DNA of 64,000 bases from Metasolibacillus sp. (lineage in GTDB: Bacteria > Bacillota > Bacilli > Bacillales_A > Planococcaceae): positions 1 through 64,000 of the forward strand of contig NZ_JAMBIZ010000013.1 in the NCBI RefSeq assembly GCF_025291715.1, given 5' to 3'. Below are positions 34,679-44,148 of the stretch, piece by piece. Positions within the stretch are counted from its first letter, which is position 1, and the number at the start of each line of letters is the position of its first letter. Position numbers and translations under genes: made by a program. The notes below the pieces were generated by a model, which was not told the origin of the DNA, ran no database searches, and saw only the letters and a list, made by a program, of their open reading frames with translations.

Positions 34679-36388
34679 TTATTTATTTCGGCGAATCCAT
34701 GCCTCAAATTGGGCAAGCGTCCATGTGTTGACAATCAATTCCTTTTTCAGCCATGCCTTTTGCGCATAATGAACTCCAATTTCCATAAAGCGCAAATGTT
34801 CAATTGCATGTGCATCTGTATTAATAGCGATTGGCACATTTTTCTCCATCGCAAGCTGTAAATGCTCTGTACATAAATCGAGGCGATATGGATTCGCATT
34901 TAATTCAAGTATTTTCCCATGCTCCGCCGCCCACTCTATGAGCTGCGGAATATTTGGATTATAGCCACCGCGCTGTCCGACAATGCGTCCTGTTGGATGT
35001 GCAATCATATGCACATATGGATTTGTAATGGCTGTATAAAGTCGTGCCATAATTTTCTCCTGTGACTGTGTGAAGCTGGAATGAATCGAGGCGATAACGA
35101 AATCCAACTCATGCAACACCTCATCAGCAAAGTCCAAGGTTGCATCTGGCAATATATCCATTTCCGTCCCTCTAAATAAGCGGATGTCGGACTGCTCAGC
35201 ATTAAATTGTTCAATTTCTACCTTTTGCTTTGCTAATCGTTCTGGCGTTAAGCCATTCGCTACCTTCAAATATTGTGAATGGTCGGTAATGACCGCATAT
35301 TGGTAGCCCTTTTCGATTAAAGCGTATCCCATTTCTGCAACGGAATGCGCACCATCAGACCATGTTGTATGCATATGCAAGTCCGATACAATATCAGATA
35401 ACTGCACAAGTTGTGCTAGTTCATCTAGACGCTCCAATTCCTTGCCGCTTTCCCTTACAGCAGGTGGGATAAATGGCAAATCAAAGTGCGCGAAAAATTC
35501 CTGCTCTGAGGCAAATGTTGCTACCGAACCATCGGGCTGCTCTACCCCATATTCGCTAATTTTTTTCCCCTGTGCCTTTGCGAGCTGTCGCATGCGCACA
35601 TTATGGTCCTTTGAGCCTGTAAAATGATGCAAGGCTGTCGCATACTCACTTGGTGCAACAAGTCGGAAATCAACGCTTACAGGCTCATCTCGATCTAAAA
35701 TAACAGACACTTTCGTATCTCCTGCTGCGACGATTTCCAAAATCACAAGCTGTGCTAAAATTGCCTCTCTCACCGCCTCTGGTGCAGTTGTTGCCACGAT
35801 AAAATCGACATCCTTGCTCGTTTCATTTACACGACGAAAGCTACCCGCAACAGAAAAGCGTTCTACTTCCGCAATTTCCGCAAGCACCTCATTGATTTCT
35901 AGCACGACAGGCTCCAGCTGCCAAATTGGTAATCTTTCTGCACGTGAGCCTAAATTCGCTAACTCTTTTTTGATTTTTTCCTCCGTTTTAGCACCAAAGC
36001 CAGCAAGTGCCTGTACTTGCCCTGCTTCACATGCTTGCATTAACGAAGTGGCATCTGTTACACCTAGCTCCTGATACAATTTTGCTAGCTTTTTGCCTCC
36101 TAGCCCTGGCACCTTCATTAAAGGAATCAAGCCTTTTGGCACAGTTTGCTCCAGCTCCTGCAACACTGCCGATTGTCCGTTTTCTAGCAAATCGACAATT
36201 ACTGCGGCTGTGCCCTTACCGATGCCTTTAATAGCTGTAATATCCTCTATTTCGCTCAAGCTGCGTTCATCTGTTTCAAGAGCAGCAGCTGCTTTGCGAA
36301 ATGCGGACACTTTAAATGGGTTCTCACCTTGTAACTCTAAATATAAAGCTATTTTTTCAAGTGTACGGATAATCACTTTTTTATTCAT
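34679..36388 (-). CDS. polX: DNA polymerase/3'-5' exonuclease PolX
   Basis: A 569-residue repair enzyme. In order: N-terminal helix-hairpin-helix (ITAIKGIGKGTA), pol beta-like nucleotidyltransferase with GSFRRVNETSKDVDFIV (GS and DxD), and a PHP nuclease domain from about residue 335 (DLHMHTTWSDG, TDHSQYLK, IASIHSS, IAHPTG, NTDAHA). It fills short gaps in base excision repair. AAGGAG precedes the ATG. Confidence 0.96.
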   Translation of the reverse strand: MNKKVIIRTLEKIALYLELQGENPFKVSAFRKAAAALETDERSLSEIEDITAIKGIGKGTAAVIVDLLENGQSAVLQELEQTVPKGLIPLMKVPGLGGKKLAKLYQELGVTDATSLMQACEAGQVQALAGFGAKTEEKIKKELANLGSRAERLPIWQLEPVVLEINEVLAEIAEVERFSVAGSFRRVNETSKDVDFIVATTAPEAVREAILAQLVILEIVAAGDTKVSVILDRDEPVSVDFRLVAPSEYATALHHFTGSKDHNVRMRQLAKAQGKKISEYGVEQPDGSVATFASEQEFFAHFDLPFIPPAVRESGKELERLDELAQLVQLSDIVSDLHMHTTWSDGAHSVAEMGYALIEKGYQYAVITDHSQYLKVANGLTPERLAKQKVEIEQFNAEQSDIRLFRGTEMDILPDATLDFADEVLHELDFVIASIHSSFTQSQEKIMARLYTAITNPYVHMIAHPTGRIVGQRGGYNPNIPQLIEWAAEHGKILELNANPYRLDLCTEHLQLAMEKNVPIAINTDAHAIEHLRFMEIGVHYAQKAWLKKELIVNTWTLAQFEAWIRRNK

Positions 36389-36409
36389 GTTGCCCTCTCC
36401 TTAAGAAAA

Positions 36410-36434
36410 GCCTCCCTCATTTGTCGAGAGAGGC
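36410..36434 (-). terminator. Weak terminator between cvpA and polX
   Basis: GCCTCCCTC and GAGAGAGGC arms with TTTTCTT after them on the minus strand. It lies inside the operon and may only lower expression of polX and mutS2. Confidence 0.5.
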
Positions 36435-36440
36435 CATGTG

Positions 36441-36980
36441 CTATTTGATATAGATATACCACCAGTCCTGAAACATTTTCGTAATGACAGGTGTATGCTC
36501 AAGCATTAAGCTCGTTAAAATTGATTTGTTTAACACCGTTTGAATAACTTCCAATGGGAGTAATGCCAAAACATATAGTGCAATAAAAATAATGAAATAA
36601 AATTCGATAAAACCTAATACTGCCCCTAATAGGCGATTGATTGAACCGAGTACTGGCAAATATGTTAAAAAATCAAACATAGAGCCGATAATTTGTAAAA
36701 CTAACTTCGTTACAAAGAAAATAAGTGCGAAAGCGATGACGCGATAAAATGTGCGATCGACATCTAAAGAATCCAATACTAATGTCATTGTCGCATTTTC
36801 AGTAAAGCCTGGATACGGAATCCATAGCACAAATTTTTGTGCTAATGGCTTATAATAAATATAGGCAACAATTAATGCAATTAAAAAACTACCTAAATGA
36901 ATCAATTGGACGATAAAGCCACGCTTTGCTCCAATTATACAGCTTATGAATAAGACCACTAATAAAATAATATCTAGCAT
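36441..36980 (-). CDS. cvpA: CvpA family membrane protein
   Basis: A 179-residue protein with four hydrophobic helices (2-20, 27-46, 76-100, 118-142), the Colicin V production family. The N-terminal LDIILLVVLFISCIIGAKRGF with Gly-Ala-Lys-Arg-Gly is typical. It overlaps in order with yshB of B. subtilis. Role in envelope integrity is inferred from the family. Confidence 0.9.
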   Translation of the reverse strand: MLDIILLVVLFISCIIGAKRGFIVQLIHLGSFLIALIVAYIYYKPLAQKFVLWIPYPGFTENATMTLVLDSLDVDRTFYRVIAFALIFFVTKLVLQIIGSMFDFLTYLPVLGSINRLLGAVLGFIEFYFIIFIALYVLALLPLEVIQTVLNKSILTSLMLEHTPVITKMFQDWWYIYIK

Positions 36981-36984
36981 TTAC

Positions 36985-37245
36985 TCAACCCTTTAACCTT
37001 TTCACTTCTTCTTCAAGCGCTTCAACTTGCGCCTTCAGTTGTAATAATTCATGTACAGAATTGACTGCTGTAAGCACTGCTAGTCTTGAGCTATCTAATG
37101 TTGGATTATGTGCACTGATTTGACGCATTTTATCATCTACGAGGGAAGCAACTAATCGCATATGCCCTGTCGATTCTGTACCAACCATTTTATATGTACG
37201 TCCATAAATTTCAACTGAAATTCGATTTTTTTCTTGTTCAGCCAA
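36985..37245 (-). CDS. zapA: Cell division protein ZapA
   Basis: An 86-residue FtsZ-ring stabiliser: [20 protein letters not shown] at the start and a C-terminal coiled coil [19 protein letters not shown]. The start is the TTG at 37245, seven bases after GGGAGG; the longer frame to 37365 has no ribosome site and does not fit the family. First gene of zapA-cvpA-polX-mutS2. Confidence 0.93.
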   Translation of the reverse strand: MAEQEKNRISVEIYGRTYKMVGTESTGHMRLVASLVDDKMRQISAHNPTLDSSRLAVLTAVNSVHELLQLKAQVEALEEEVKRLKG

Positions 37246-37493
37246 AGTAATTCCTCCCAAAAGCATAGGCAACGCCAGCAACTCAAGCAGGAAGCTGCTC
37301 GCTTCACTTATCATGTTGAAGTAGCAAAATGCAGCTTTATGCAATTCCTGTTCGATTTTCTGCAATTTTCATACTAACTATCATACCATTTTTGTTATAT
37401 ATAATACAATATTAGACTCATTGTCATGCAGTGGTGTAGGGAGTTTATCTATAATGATGAGGAATTATTATATTTCATCTCCCGTAAAACACT

Positions 37494-37529
37494 AAAAAGC
37501 AGAAGCCACCTATAGGACTTCTGCTTTTT
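37494..37529 (-). terminator. Terminator of the two small genes 37550-38353
   Basis: AAAAAGCAGAAG and CTTCTGCTTTTT form a perfect 12-base stem around 12 bases. Confidence 0.85.
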
Positions 37530-37549
37530 CTAAATAAGTGAAGGATTCT

Positions 37550-37702
37550 TTAATATGCACTTCGTTTAATTTCAGATAACTTCCTTTGTAACATTGCGTT
37601 CTCTTTTTTCATTTGGGACAATTGACGCTCCACTATTTTTTCCCCGTAACCTTTAGGTGCTGAGGCAATTAAAACAACTTTTTCTGTAGGCTCTTTTTTC
37701 AT
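37550..37702 (-). CDS. 50-residue hypothetical protein with C-terminal coiled coil
   Basis: Minus-strand ATG at 37702 encodes MKKEPTEKVVLIASAPKG, then a heptad-like helix LSQMKKENAMLQRKLSEIK and stop. GGGAGG of the preceding gene's last codons lies six bases upstream, so translation is coupled. It ends before a strong terminator. Family not recognised; it may bind its larger neighbour. Confidence 0.7.
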   Translation of the reverse strand: MKKEPTEKVVLIASAPKGYGEKIVERQLSQMKKENAMLQRKLSEIKRSAY

Positions 37703-37705
37703 TGT

Positions 37706-38353
37706 TTATCCTCCCAACAGTTTTTTTAGGAAATAACAGTATTGATATCCCTTCGATTTTATTATAGCATCCAACACATGATTTTGATACTTCAATGCAT
37801 AATCGCTTGTCATCTCCCCATTTGCAGGGAAATGAATACAAAAGATATAAGGACTAGCTTTGAATAAGAAATAAAATAAATGTTTTTCTTCATTGTAATA
37901 TAATGTTTCCTCTACATCCATATCTTCAGCAGTTTGTACAACATAAGAGTCTTTATTATCTCGTTCTATGCTTTCTGCTGTAACATCTCCATCGTACTCA
38001 ACTAATTTCATTTCATCAATATCTGATTCATACAATGTAATAGCAGTTGCTGGCTTAATTGTTGTTAGATATTTTGTTTGATATAGAGTATCTATCTCAA
38101 ATACTTCAATTTCTTTTACAATTAAATTCCTTAATTTCGAAAGTAGCCGCCTTGTATCTATAATTTCACCTTTTTGAATAACCTCTAAAAATTTCAGAGA
38201 ATTTTCATAAAAATCTCCATACATTTGAAAATGATCAAGGGCTTGGTCAATCGCTGATTTTAAACTTAAATATTGAAGCCCCTCTTTTGTCATTATAGAT
38301 AATTGCGTTTTCACTTGTGTAACCATTTCTGTGCCTAAATTCAAATTTTGCAA
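37706..38353 (-). CDS. Hypothetical 215-residue protein
   Basis: A soluble, acidic protein starting MQNLNLGTEMVTQVKTQLSIM, with a helical first half (to about residue 110) and a beta-rich second half containing VEETLYYNEEKHLFYFLFKASPYIFCIHFPANG. The start is TTG at 38353 with AAAGGA six bases upstream; an ATG at 38326 is possible. TATAAT precedes it. It is inserted with its 50-residue partner between zapA and rnhC, which are neighbours in B. subtilis. No family recognised. Confidence 0.7.
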   Translation of the reverse strand: MQNLNLGTEMVTQVKTQLSIMTKEGLQYLSLKSAIDQALDHFQMYGDFYENSLKFLEVIQKGEIIDTRRLLSKLRNLIVKEIEVFEIDTLYQTKYLTTIKPATAITLYESDIDEMKLVEYDGDVTAESIERDNKDSYVVQTAEDMDVEETLYYNEEKHLFYFLFKASPYIFCIHFPANGEMTSDYALKYQNHVLDAIIKSKGYQYCYFLKKLLGG

Positions 38354-38524
38354 ATAGTATCCTTTAATCCTATATACATATAATTATACCATAAATTAAC
38401 CAATTATACCTCAATAATATTTAATCCTGTTTTATAACTTCACTTTTAGCATATAAATCCAAGTATTTGACTTCTCTCTAAATCCCTCGCACAATAAAGG
38501 AAGTTCATAGAAAGGACGGAACCA

Positions 38525-39442
38525 ATGACCAATATCGTTTTACTCTTAACAAATGAACAAGTGCAAGAAGTGAAAAATGCTTATGTAAAAAATCAAGTGA
38601 GCCGTAATGCTCCAGGCGTTGTCTTTGCAGCAAAATTAGCAGATACATCGATTACTGCATATAAGTCAGGCAAAGTGATGTTTCAAGGGGGCGGCGCTGA
38701 GCGTGAGGCTGCACGATGGGGCATAGCGACTACAACAGCTAAAACAAGTGCAGCAAAAGGCGACAAATTACCTGAAAGCTTTGCCACAATGTCGGTTATT
38801 GGCTCTGACGAAACAGGCACAGGCGATTATTTCGGCCCAATTACTGTTGCGGCTGTTTATGTACCTGCCGACAAAATTCCACTGGTACAGGAGCTTGGTG
38901 TCAAAGACTCGAAAATGTTGACGGATGATTATATGCGAAAAATCGCTCCTGATTTAATGAAGGTTTGCACTTACAGCATTTTGACATTGCGCAATGACAA
39001 GTATAATGCCCTGCAAGCAAAGGGTTATTCGCAAGGGAAGATGAAAGCATTACTGCACAACCAAGCACTACAGCATGTATTAAACAAAATTGCACCCGAA
39101 CAGCCACAATATATTTTAATCGACCAATTTGCCGAGCGCGATACGTACTATCGCCATATACAAAAGGAAAAAGAAATCGTACGTGACAATGTACTGTTTT
39201 CAACAAAGGCGGAAAATTTGCATGTTGCGGTAGCAACAGCCTCTATTTTAGCTCGCTATGCCTTTTTAAAGGAAATGGATCGATTGAGTGAACTCGTCGG
39301 CTTTACTTTGCAAAAAGGTGCGAGCAGTAAAGTCGATGTGATGGCAGCGAAAATTTGGAAGGTAAAGGGCGAGGATGTGTTGCGCTCCATTTCTAAATGG
39401 CATTTTGCCAATACGGAGAAGGCGCGCAAGATGATGAAGTAA
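38525..39442 (+). CDS. rnhC: Ribonuclease HIII
   Basis: A 305-residue enzyme removing RNA from RNA-DNA hybrids. N-terminal TBP-like substrate domain (1-85) and RNase HII-like catalytic domain: GSDETGTGDYFGP holds the D-E pair, KDSKMLTD and LIDQF the next acidic residues. Diverges from the zapA operon, as in B. subtilis. Confidence 0.96.
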   Translation: MTNIVLLLTNEQVQEVKNAYVKNQVSRNAPGVVFAAKLADTSITAYKSGKVMFQGGGAEREAARWGIATTTAKTSAAKGDKLPESFATMSVIGSDETGTGDYFGPITVAAVYVPADKIPLVQELGVKDSKMLTDDYMRKIAPDLMKVCTYSILTLRNDKYNALQAKGYSQGKMKALLHNQALQHVLNKIAPEQPQYILIDQFAERDTYYRHIQKEKEIVRDNVLFSTKAENLHVAVATASILARYAFLKEMDRLSELVGFTLQKGASSKVDVMAAKIWKVKGEDVLRSISKWHFANTEKARKMMK

Positions 39443-39451
39443 TTCAACCAT

Positions 39452-39496
39452 AAAAAATCGATTAACCCTAAGTTTCTTAGGGTTAATCGATTTTTT
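39452..39496 (+). terminator. Terminator of rnhC
   Basis: AAAAAATCGATTAACCCTAAG is mirrored by CTTAGGGTTAATCGATTTTTT around three bases; almost perfect 21-base arms. Confidence 0.92.
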
Positions 39497-39600
39497 ATGA
39501 TCTTGAATAGGAGAAATATTTCGAAAATCGAAAAAAATACGTGAAATATGTTCGGAATTTTTGTAAAATAGAAAAGAATTTGTTTATAGGGGGAATTTTC

Positions 39601-41394
39601 ATGACAACGAATTATCCAGAAGTATGGGATTTAGATGTATTTTTCGAAGGTGGTAGCAGCTCGCCTCAATTTGCTGCACATTTAGAAAAAACAGCAGCTT
39701 TAGTGCAAGATTTACAACAATTCGTTAGTGAACTTGCTGTACCACAATCTGCTACAGAAACAGCAGGATTATTACAAGTAATTGATAAAGTGAAAGACGT
39801 GCGCCAGCATATGGCGCAGGCAGGTGCCTTTTTATCTTGTTTAAACGCACAAAACATTAAAGACCGTGAAGCAATGCTATTACTAGGCAAAGTTTCTTCG
39901 CTTTATGCCGAAGTGGCACCATCATATGAAAAACTGCGTCAAATAGTTGGTGAAATTGAAGAAACAACGTTCCAGCAATTAATTACAGCGGATGAACTTG
40001 CGCCATTTGCCTTCATTTTAACAGAGTGGCGTGATGCCTCGAAGGAATCGTTATCTGAAGAGGAAGAAGCTTTAATTTCTTCTTTAACAGTAGATGGCTA
40101 TCGTTCTTGGGGCGAAATGTATGATCTATTAATTAGCGATATTCGTGTAGAGGTTGAAGTCGATGGCGAAATGAAGTCGCTTTCTGTTGGTCAAGCGAAT
40201 AACTTAAGCTCACATAAGGATCCAAAAGTGCGCAAAGCTGCTTTCGAGGCAATTGAAAAAGTGTTTACAGAGCGCGAGGAATTTTTCGCAAAAACATTAA
40301 ACCATTTAGCAGGCTTCCGCTTAAATGTTTATAAAAAACGCGGCTGGGACAATGTATTAAAAGAGCCTTTAACAATTAACCGCATGAAGGAAGAAACACT
40401 TGATGCCATGTGGGGTGCTATTACAGAGCGCAAAGCTACATTTGCAAACTATTTAACACATAAAGCACAAATGCTTGGCGATGAAAAGTTAAATTGGCAT
40501 GACTTTGATGCACCAGTTACAGAGGCAACAGCAAAAATGGATTATCAAGAAGGGGCTGCCTTTATTTTAAAGCATTTCGGCCGTTTTGGCGCAGAGCTAG
40601 AAGCCTTTTCACGTAAAGCATTTGAGGATGGGTGGATTGAAGCAGAGGACCGCGACAATAAAAAACCAGGTGGCTTCTGCACAGGCTTCCCATTAGCACA
40701 GCAATCGCGTATTTTTATGACGTATTCAGGCTCAATGTCCAATGTAGCGACATTAGCGCATGAACTTGGTCATGCATTCCATAGCTATGCGTTACGCCCT
40801 GTTCACCCATTAAATACAGGCTATGCGATGAACGTAGCGGAAACTGCTTCGACATTTGCAGAGATGATTGTGGCAGATGCAGCGGTGGAAGAAGCCAGCA
40901 CAAAAGAAGAGAAAATTGCGTTACTTGAAGATAAAGTACAACGCTCTGTTGCCTTCTTTATGAATATCCATGCACGCTTCCTATTTGAAACACGCTTCTA
41001 CGAGGAGCGTAAAAACGGTGTTGTGTCATCAAAACGCTTAAACGAATTAATGGAACAAGCACAGCGTGAGGCATATGTAGATGCTCTTGGTGAAACACAC
41101 CCACACTTCTGGGCAACGAAGCTACACTTCTTTATTACAGGTGTACCGTTCTACAACTTCCCATACACGTTTGGCTACCTATTCTCGCTAAGCATTTATG
41201 CGAAGGCAAAAGAGGAAGGCACAGGCTTTGAGGAGAAATATATCGCCTTACTACGTGATACAGCGGTAATGACTGTGGAAGATTTAGCGATGAAGCATTT
41301 AGGCGAAGATATTACGAAGCGCGATTTCTGGTTAAAGGGCATTGCACTTTGTGAAAAAGATGTTGAGGAATTTATTGCGTTAACATCAAATTAA
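39601..41394 (+). CDS. M3 family oligoendopeptidase (PepF type)
   Basis: A 597-residue zinc peptidase cleaving short peptides in the cytosol. The zinc site HELGHAFHSYAL lies near residue 385 and the third ligand Glu in NVAETASTFAEM about 25 residues later. I start at the ATG at 39601 with GGGGG seven bases upstream; the frame to 39541 adds 20 residues without support. Ends at a terminator shared with the MFS gene. Confidence 0.94.
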   Translation: MTTNYPEVWDLDVFFEGGSSSPQFAAHLEKTAALVQDLQQFVSELAVPQSATETAGLLQVIDKVKDVRQHMAQAGAFLSCLNAQNIKDREAMLLLGKVSSLYAEVAPSYEKLRQIVGEIEETTFQQLITADELAPFAFILTEWRDASKESLSEEEEALISSLTVDGYRSWGEMYDLLISDIRVEVEVDGEMKSLSVGQANNLSSHKDPKVRKAAFEAIEKVFTEREEFFAKTLNHLAGFRLNVYKKRGWDNVLKEPLTINRMKEETLDAMWGAITERKATFANYLTHKAQMLGDEKLNWHDFDAPVTEATAKMDYQEGAAFILKHFGRFGAELEAFSRKAFEDGWIEAEDRDNKKPGGFCTGFPLAQQSRIFMTYSGSMSNVATLAHELGHAFHSYALRPVHPLNTGYAMNVAETASTFAEMIVADAAVEEASTKEEKIALLEDKVQRSVAFFMNIHARFLFETRFYEERKNGVVSSKRLNELMEQAQREAYVDALGETHPHFWATKLHFFITGVPFYNFPYTFGYLFSLSIYAKAKEEGTGFEEKYIALLRDTAVMTVEDLAMKHLGEDITKRDFWLKGIALCEKDVEEFIALTSN

Positions 41395-41396
41395 AC

Positions 41397-41445
41397 AAAA
41401 GGCTATTAGAAATAGCAGGTATCCCCTGCTTTTCTAATAGCCTTT
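41397..41445. terminator. Bidirectional terminator between peptidase and MFS pump
   Basis: AAAGGCTATTAGAAA and TTTCTAATAGCCTTT with an inner AGCAGG/CCTGCT stem. Confidence 0.88.
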
Positions 41446-41451
41446 CTTCAT

Positions 41452-42951
41452 TTATTTCGCTTGATAATCTTCTCGTTTGGTTACATCTACTCGTTTTACA
41501 AAGAATGTTAAAATAAGCGCAATTAACGAAACAGCTGCCGCAACGAAGAAAGTGAAATTAATCCCTTCGAGCATTGCTGTTTGCTGAATTTGTGCTGTCA
41601 TTTCTGCAATTTGTGCCTCTGTTGGCTGAACACCACTAGCTGCTGCTTTTTCTTTCGCTTCTGCTGCAAGCTCTATTGCGCGCGATTTCGTATGCGAGTT
41701 CATAATCGTTACGAAAATCGCCGTACCAATTGCCCCTGTTACTTGCTGTGCCGTATTGTTAATGGCTGTACCATGCGGATTCATCTTCATCGGTATTTGA
41801 TTCAAACCATTTGTCATAATCGGCATCATCACAAGTGCCATACCAAATGAACGCACAGTATAAACTGTAATAATATAAGCATGCGATGAGTCCATTGATA
41901 ATTTCGATAAATAATATGTGGACACTGTCATAATAATTAAACCAATCATGGCAATGATGCGAGGGCCATATTTATCAAAAAGCTTCCCTGTAATAGGTGA
42001 CATGAAGCCCATCACAAGTGCCCCTGGAAGCATCATTAACCCTGCATCAAACGGTGAAATACCGCGCACTGTTTGTACGTAAGCAGGCGTTAAAATCATC
42101 CCTGAGAACATTGCTACAGACATCACCATCGAAATAACAGATGATAGGGCAAACATCGGATATTTATAAATACGTAAATTCAATAATGGTTCGTCTAATT
42201 TTAATTGGCGTACAATAAATGTTAGTAAACCAATTGCCCCTAAAATAATAGTGCCATACACTTCTACTTCGCCCCAGCCTTTTGAGCCAGCCATACTGAA
42301 GCCATATAGCAAGCCACCAAACCCGATGGTCGATAACACTAATGATAGATAATCAATTGTTACTTCACGTGTCGGCATAATATTGCGCAGCTTCCAAATT
42401 CCAAGAAGCAAGCTAATTGCCGCAAATGGAATAATCATTTCAAAAAGCACACGCCAATCGTAATGCTCTACAATCCATCCAGACAATGTTGGTCCGATTG
42501 CTGGAGCTGCGAACATTACAAGTCCAAATAAGCCCATCGCTGTCCCACGTTTTTCAATTGGGAAGCTGATTAACATTATATTCATTAATAATGGTGACAT
42601 CGTAGCAGCACCTGCTGCTTGCACCATACGCCCCGCGATTAAAATACCGAAGTTTGGTGCAAATGCCGCCATCACTGTTCCAAGTAAAAATAATCCCATT
42701 GAGACAGTGAAAATTGTGCGGTTTTTAAATTTTGTAATTAAAAAAGCGGAGGCTGGAACTAAAATCCCACTCACTAACATATAGCCTGTTGATAGCCATT
42801 GAACAGTTGAGTAGTTTTCAATATTTAAGTCCACCATAATAGATGGTAACGCAATATTTAACAATGTGTTATTTAAAAAGGCAACAAATGTGCCAATAAA
42901 TAAAATCGCAATCATTAAATACGGCGGTTTTTTTAATGTTTCTGTTGTCAT
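41452..42951 (-). CDS. DHA2-family (14-helix) MFS drug efflux pump
   Basis: A 499-residue proton-driven exporter of the EmrB/QacA group: about 14 hydrophobic helices, motif A-like FKNRTIFTVSMG, motif C-like FAAPAIGPTLSGWIVEHYDWRVLFEMI. Divergent from a TetR gene 270 bases away, so it is probably repressed by that regulator. Substrates are not predictable. Confidence 0.92.
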   Translation of the reverse strand: MTTETLKKPPYLMIAILFIGTFVAFLNNTLLNIALPSIMVDLNIENYSTVQWLSTGYMLVSGILVPASAFLITKFKNRTIFTVSMGLFLLGTVMAAFAPNFGILIAGRMVQAAGAATMSPLLMNIMLISFPIEKRGTAMGLFGLVMFAAPAIGPTLSGWIVEHYDWRVLFEMIIPFAAISLLLGIWKLRNIMPTREVTIDYLSLVLSTIGFGGLLYGFSMAGSKGWGEVEVYGTIILGAIGLLTFIVRQLKLDEPLLNLRIYKYPMFALSSVISMVMSVAMFSGMILTPAYVQTVRGISPFDAGLMMLPGALVMGFMSPITGKLFDKYGPRIIAMIGLIIMTVSTYYLSKLSMDSSHAYIITVYTVRSFGMALVMMPIMTNGLNQIPMKMNPHGTAINNTAQQVTGAIGTAIFVTIMNSHTKSRAIELAAEAKEKAAASGVQPTEAQIAEMTAQIQQTAMLEGINFTFFVAAAVSLIALILTFFVKRVDVTKREDYQAK

Positions 42952-43054
42952 ACTTAAAAACCCTTTCTCTTTATTATTTCATAGTTCGAAGTTTCACTTG
43001 ACTTATTTTATACTCATAGTCTAAAAATCGCAACTGTTTTTTACTATAAGTTTA

Positions 43055-43078
43055 AAAACCTTGAATTATCAAGGTTTT
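43055..43078. promoter_or_regulatory. Palindrome between MFS pump and TetR genes
   Basis: AAAACCTTGA-ATTA-TCAAGGTTTT is a perfect inverted repeat in the divergent promoter region; a TetR operator is the simplest reading. Confidence 0.45.
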
Positions 43079-43123
43079 ACATATAGAATGATAGTATAAA
43101 GAGCAACTTCAATCAGGCTTTTA

Positions 43124-43176
43124 CGGACAGTTAGCGCCCATTCTCTCAACTCTTGAGGTGGACATCTTACTGTCCG
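43124..43176. repeat. Structured leader-like inverted repeat
   Basis: CGGACAGT (43124) and ACTGTCCG (43169) are perfect arms enclosing a CTCAA/TTGAG small hairpin, just upstream of the TetR gene. Confidence 0.45.
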
Positions 43177-43220
43177 TTAATGCGGGTTAAATAAAAGCAA
43201 ATCCAAGGGACTGAACTATA

Positions 43221-44099
43221 GTGAATACAAGAAAAAGGAAAATCATTGATGTATCCTTACAGCTTTTTACCGAAAAAGGCTTTCATCATACATCCGTACA
43301 AGATATTATCGAGCATGCGAGTATATCGAAAGGCACGTTTTATAATTACTTCTCATCTAAAAACGAATGCTTTTTAGCCATTTTGGAGCAGCTTCGTTAT
43401 ACAACACAGCTTCAACGCTATGAATTGCTGGCCAATCACGATGAACAAGATATTCATATACTAATTAAACAAATTATTGTGCCAATGAAGCTGCGACAAG
43501 AACAAAATTTAATGACATTGTTTGAGGGTATTTTTCAATCGAGTGATTTGGAGCTAAAGAAAGGGCTACGCCAACACCGTTTTCAGGAAATTCAATGGCT
43601 AACAGAACGTTTAATCAATGTGTTCGGTGAAGAAATTAGACCATATGCCTTCGAATGCTCCTTAATTTTTTTCGGCATCACCCATTACTTAGCAATGGCA
43701 TGGCGCAGTGCCTATCACGTACCAGCTGACTTGTATCAGCTAGTACAAAAAGGATTGGAATATGTTCAAGCCTTGCTCCCAACAATGCAACAAACAAATG
43801 CTACATTGCTAGGCGTTGATGCCTTTCAGCGTATACAAAACAAGGCGACACAGCCTGTTACAACAAAGGAAAATGTTATAGAGCAGCTAACGGGCTTTAT
43901 TAAACAGCTAGAAGCGAAAACAAATGCAACAGGTCATGAGCTCGCAGCCTTTCTCATCGAGGAATTATCTAAAGACTCTTGGCGCAAACATGTAATCAAC
44001 GCATCACTACAAAGCTTTCGTACTGCGTTTAAAAGCACAACGCATGAAGCTGAAGCAATCGAATTATCTTATAAAATCACGTTCTTACTAAAAAATTAA
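43221..44099 (+). CDS. TetR/AcrR-family regulator
   Basis: A 292-residue repressor, longer than usual for TetR proteins. The DNA-binding domain is IIDVSLQLFTEKGFHHTSVQDIIEHASISKGTFYNYFSSKNECFLAIL; the long C-terminal part (from about 180) after LLPTMQQTNATLLG may be a second ligand or dimer segment. The start is GTG at 43221 with AAGGGA ten bases upstream. Likely controls the divergent efflux pump. Confidence 0.9.
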   Translation: MNTRKRKIIDVSLQLFTEKGFHHTSVQDIIEHASISKGTFYNYFSSKNECFLAILEQLRYTTQLQRYELLANHDEQDIHILIKQIIVPMKLRQEQNLMTLFEGIFQSSDLELKKGLRQHRFQEIQWLTERLINVFGEEIRPYAFECSLIFFGITHYLAMAWRSAYHVPADLYQLVQKGLEYVQALLPTMQQTNATLLGVDAFQRIQNKATQPVTTKENVIEQLTGFIKQLEAKTNATGHELAAFLIEELSKDSWRKHVINASLQSFRTAFKSTTHEAEAIELSYKITFLLKN

Positions 44100-44144
44100 A
44101 AGATGTAGTGAATAGCGGCAAAACCGTATTCACTCCATCTTTTT
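44098..44144. terminator. Terminator between TetR and DUF2798 genes
   Basis: AAAAGATGTAGTGAATA and TATTCACTCCATCTTTT pair with one mismatch; T-run follows on the plus strand. Confidence 0.85.
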
Positions 44145-44148
44145 TCGC

